DNA of 64,000 nucleotides from an uncultured Dorea sp. Lineage in GTDB: Bacteria > Bacillota > Clostridia > Lachnospirales > Lachnospiraceae. The notes beneath the pieces are model-generated. The model was not told the DNA's origin. It saw nothing but the letters and a program-made list of their open reading frames with translations, and ran no database searches. Positions 62,166-64,000 of this stretch are shown piece by piece. Location: assembly GCA_910586965.1 (NCBI GenBank), contig CAJUMF010000005.1, positions 78,993-142,992 of the forward strand, written 5' to 3'. The position numbers and the translations under genes are program-made. The first letter of the stretch is position 1, and every line of letters starts with the position of its first letter.

Positions 62166-63575
62166 ATGCAGAAAAATGATATATTTAATTTAGAGATTAC
62201 AGATATAGGGGTAAACGGAGAGGGTATCGGAAAGGTAGAGGGTTACACGGTATTTGTCAAAGACGCCGTAATCGGTGACGTCATAGAGGCAAAGCTTATG
62301 AAAGCAAAGAAAAACTACGGCTACGCAAGGCTTGTGAAGATTCTTACCCCTTCCCCGGACCGGGTGGCTCCGGTCTGCCCCATGGCGAGGAAGTGCGGCG
62401 GCTGCCAGATACAGGAGATGTCCTACAAAAAGCAGCTTGAGTTTAAAGAAAAAAAGGTAAGAGGGAATCTCGCCCGCATCGGCGGCGTACCGGAGGAGCT
62501 CTTAGACCGCATAATGGCCCCAATCGTGGGAATGGAAGAGAGCGCTTATCTTGGCGCTCCGTTTTACTATCGGAACAAAGCCCAGTTCCCTGTCGGCGAG
62601 GACAAGGAGGGGAATCCGATTGCAGGATTCTACGCCGGGCGCACCCACAGCATCATCCCCAATACAAGCTGTGCGCTGGGGGTGGAGGTAGATGAGAGAA
62701 TCCTGAACCTGATCCTTGACTTTATGAAAGAGTATAAGATAAAGCCTTACAATGAGACAGCGCATGAAGGAATCGTCCGTCATGTGCTGATTCGTTATGG
62801 GTTTCGTACGAAAGAGATCATGGTCTGTCTTGTAGTGAACGCGGAAAAGCTTCCTCACAGCGAAATACTTGTGGGGCGGCTGGCTGAGATAGAAGGGATG
62901 ACAAGCATTACCCTGAATGTGAATAAGGACAGGACGAATGTGATACTTGGGGATAAGGTAAAGCTTATCTGGGGGCAGGAGTATATCACGGATTATATCG
63001 GGAATGTGAAGTACCAGATATCGCCGCTTTCATTCTACCAGGTGAATCCGGTGCAGACGGAGAGACTGTACCGGCTGGCGGTGGAGTATGCGGGAGCGGG
63101 CGAAAAGACAGTCTGGGATCTGTATTGCGGCATTGGAACGATTTCTCTGTTTTTGGCGAAAGAGAGGTGCCGGGTATACGGTGTGGAGGTTGTGCCCCAG
63201 GCTGTTGAGGATGCCAGGAATAATGCCAGGCTCAACGGGATAGAGAATGTAGAATTTTTTGCGGGGAAAGCAGAGGAAGTGCTGCCGGAGTATTATGAGG
63301 AATATGAAAAGAGCCACGGCGGGGAGAAGGCTCATGCCGATGTAATCGTCGTGGACCCGCCGCGGAAAGGGTGCGAGGAGGAGCTGCTTAGGACAATGGT
63401 GGATATGAGGCCGGAGAGGATTGTATATGTGAGCTGTGATTCGGCGACACTGGCGAGAGATGTGAAGTATCTGAGAGAGCGGGGGTATGAAATGGTGGAA
63501 GGGAGAGCGGTGGATCAGTTTCCGCATACGGTGCATGTTGAGACAGTCGCTCTGCTGACGAAAAAAGCCCAGTAA
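62166..63575 (+). CDS. rlmD: 23S rRNA (uracil-C5)-methyltransferase, RlmD/TrmA family
   Basis: About 469 residues. An N-terminal TRAM domain (about 5-60) is followed by a 4Fe-4S site, with Cys71, Cys77 and Cys80 in CPMARKCGGC and Cys169 in NTSCALG. The SAM-dependent methyltransferase domain has DLYCGIGTISLF, VVDPPRKGC and the catalytic cysteine in YVSCDSATL. The frame is open from 62124, but the ATG at 62166 follows GGAAACAGAG. The exact target (RlmD or RlmCD type) is not set by sequence reading. Confidence 0.9.
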   Translation: MQKNDIFNLEITDIGVNGEGIGKVEGYTVFVKDAVIGDVIEAKLMKAKKNYGYARLVKILTPSPDRVAPVCPMARKCGGCQIQEMSYKKQLEFKEKKVRGNLARIGGVPEELLDRIMAPIVGMEESAYLGAPFYYRNKAQFPVGEDKEGNPIAGFYAGRTHSIIPNTSCALGVEVDERILNLILDFMKEYKIKPYNETAHEGIVRHVLIRYGFRTKEIMVCLVVNAEKLPHSEILVGRLAEIEGMTSITLNVNKDRTNVILGDKVKLIWGQEYITDYIGNVKYQISPLSFYQVNPVQTERLYRLAVEYAGAGEKTVWDLYCGIGTISLFLAKERCRVYGVEVVPQAVEDARNNARLNGIENVEFFAGKAEEVLPEYYEEYEKSHGGEKAHADVIVVDPPRKGCEEELLRTMVDMRPERIVYVSCDSATLARDVKYLRERGYEMVEGRAVDQFPHTVHVETVALLTKKAQ

Positions 63576-63687
63576 ATCAAAGGTTTGAGCCGATTCAAAG
63601 AGAAAATGTTGCTGTATTTCTCGTGAAATATGTTTGGTAAGACGGCTTGTTTTCTGGGGTGGGGTTCAAAGATAATTTGCTGAAATG

Positions 63688-63758
63688 GAGTTTCGCTAAA
63701 TTGTATGGGTTTCGCTAAAATGTTTGAGTTTCGCTAAAAGGTTTAGTGTTTTGCTAAA
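63688..63758 (+). repeat. Four tandem 13-base repeats, period 19-20
   Basis: GAGTTTCGCTAAA and close variants start at 63688, 63707, 63726 and 63746. The fourth copy differs at two positions. The even spacing (about two helical turns) suggests a row of protein-binding sites. No gene lies here. Confidence 0.8.
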
Positions 63759-63777
63759 GCATACAGATAAAAAATGT

Positions 63778-63823
63778 ACAGTCAGGGTATCAGTAGGAGC
63801 GTCTGTTACCCTGGCTGTTTTTG
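63778..63823. terminator. Terminator-like hairpin
   Basis: ACAGTCAGGGTA (63778-63789) pairs with TACCCTGGCTGT (63807-63818) with one wobble pair, and five T follow. It separates the repeat block from the promoter of the last gene. Confidence 0.75.
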
Positions 63824-63859
63824 ATTTGACATCATCACTGCTAATGGAGAATTCAGAAA

Positions 63860-63905
63860 CCACGTTTGACGTGGGAAATGACTTGACATTCCACATTGGA
63901 CGTGG
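63860..63905 (+). promoter_or_regulatory. Two related 15-base operators around a promoter
   Basis: CCACGTTTGACGTGG (63860-63874) and CCACATTGGACGTGG (63891-63905) are similar palindromes whose centres are 31 bases apart. The second fills the spacer of the promoter. A repressor binding both would block RNA polymerase. Confidence 0.65.
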
Positions 63906-63911
63906 TATTTT
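63883..63911 (+). promoter_or_regulatory. Promoter of the gene at the window end
   Basis: TTGACA (63883-63888) and TATTTT (63906-63911) are spaced by 17 bases. The spacer is the second operator-like palindrome. Confidence 0.75.
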
Positions 63912-63946
63912 GTAAGCGTAAACGGAAGAGTTTGCAAGGAGGTTAG

Positions 63947-64000
63947 ATGATGAAATTTGGGCTGTTTTCTGAATTGTATGATGAGGCAAAAAGTTGTGAG
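63947..64000 (+). CDS. Partial gene, cut by window end
   Basis: After AAGGAGG (63936-63942) an ATG at 63947 opens MMKFGLFSELYDEAKSCE and runs off the window. Eighteen residues are too few to name a family. Confidence 0.6.
   Translation, partial: MMKFGLFSELYDEAKSCE

Noticed and set aside
63688..63758. Possible CRISPR array
   Set aside because: Only four units of 13 bases with 6-7-base gaps, and no cas gene; the spacing fits protein-binding sites.
63724..63915. A 63-codon open frame before the last gene
   Set aside because: It runs through the repeats, the terminator hairpin and the promoter, and has no SD.

Overview
The window looks like chromosomal DNA of a gut-type Clostridia, most likely family Lachnospiraceae. 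Reasons: moderate GC, strong AGGAGG-type ribosome binding sites, a T-box in front of a Trp-type ABC transporter, a Firmicutes-style rpmG-secE-nusG-rplK-rplA block, an L10 leader, a CIRCE-controlled hsp20, MutS2, YhaM, and a full tellurium-resistance (Ter) cluster. This is inference from gene content; no species is claimed.

Layout. 1-5.6 kb: MATE exporter, T-box with a UGG specifier, trpXYZ-like ABC transporter, membrane-anchored C39-like peptidase. 5.6-7.95 kb: rpmG, secE, nusG, rplK, rplA; rplK and rplA are each preceded by a short hairpin that copies the L1-binding stalk of 23S rRNA. 8-10.3 kb: a divergent LysR regulator/aminotransferase pair separating rplA from rplJ. 10.3-11.5 kb: L10 leader, rplJ, rplL. 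11.5-27.1 kb: Ter stress island (TRSP phosphoribosyltransferase, StiP/PELOTA protein, C-C bond lyase, a YceG-like module fused to a trypsin-like protease, YceG, TelA, four TerD-type proteins on the + strand, a Ca-type P-ATPase and a HAD phosphatase, then an AIM24 protein and a fifth, proline-rich TerD protein on the - strand). 27.2-42.2 kb: accessory DNA with a LacI regulator, a decayed copy and an intact copy of a 3-methyladenine DNA glycosylase flanking a nuclease-like gene, hsp20, an AT-rich palindromic region, a LacI/sugar-binding-protein deletion junction, a ribose-type ABC transporter with RbsD, PfkB and FGGY kinase genes, two large foldback structures, a decayed Rpn-like gene and a hybrid histidine kinase. 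42.3-50.1 kb: rpoB-rpoC. 50.1-64 kb: cutC pseudogene, a two-component system, a secreted Ig-like protein, an M24 peptidase, a mutS2-regulator-kinase operon on the - strand, a degenerate HtrA-like membrane protein, yhaM, a RlmD-type methyltransferase, then a 370-bp non-coding stretch with tandem repeats and paired operators ahead of a gene cut by the window edge.

How it works together. The backbone is the L10-L7/L12-beta-beta' and NusG/L11/L1 transcription-translation region, but it has been opened twice: about 3.3 kb between rplA and rplJ-leader sequences and about 31 kb between rplL and rpoB. rpoB therefore has its own promoter candidate. The Ter island contains the parts known from Ter stress systems (Ca-binding TerD proteins, TelA, a metabolite-synthesis module). 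The sugar region appears damaged: the binding protein gene is reduced to a C-terminal fragment joined to a truncated LacI gene, while the transporter ATPase, permease and kinases stay intact.
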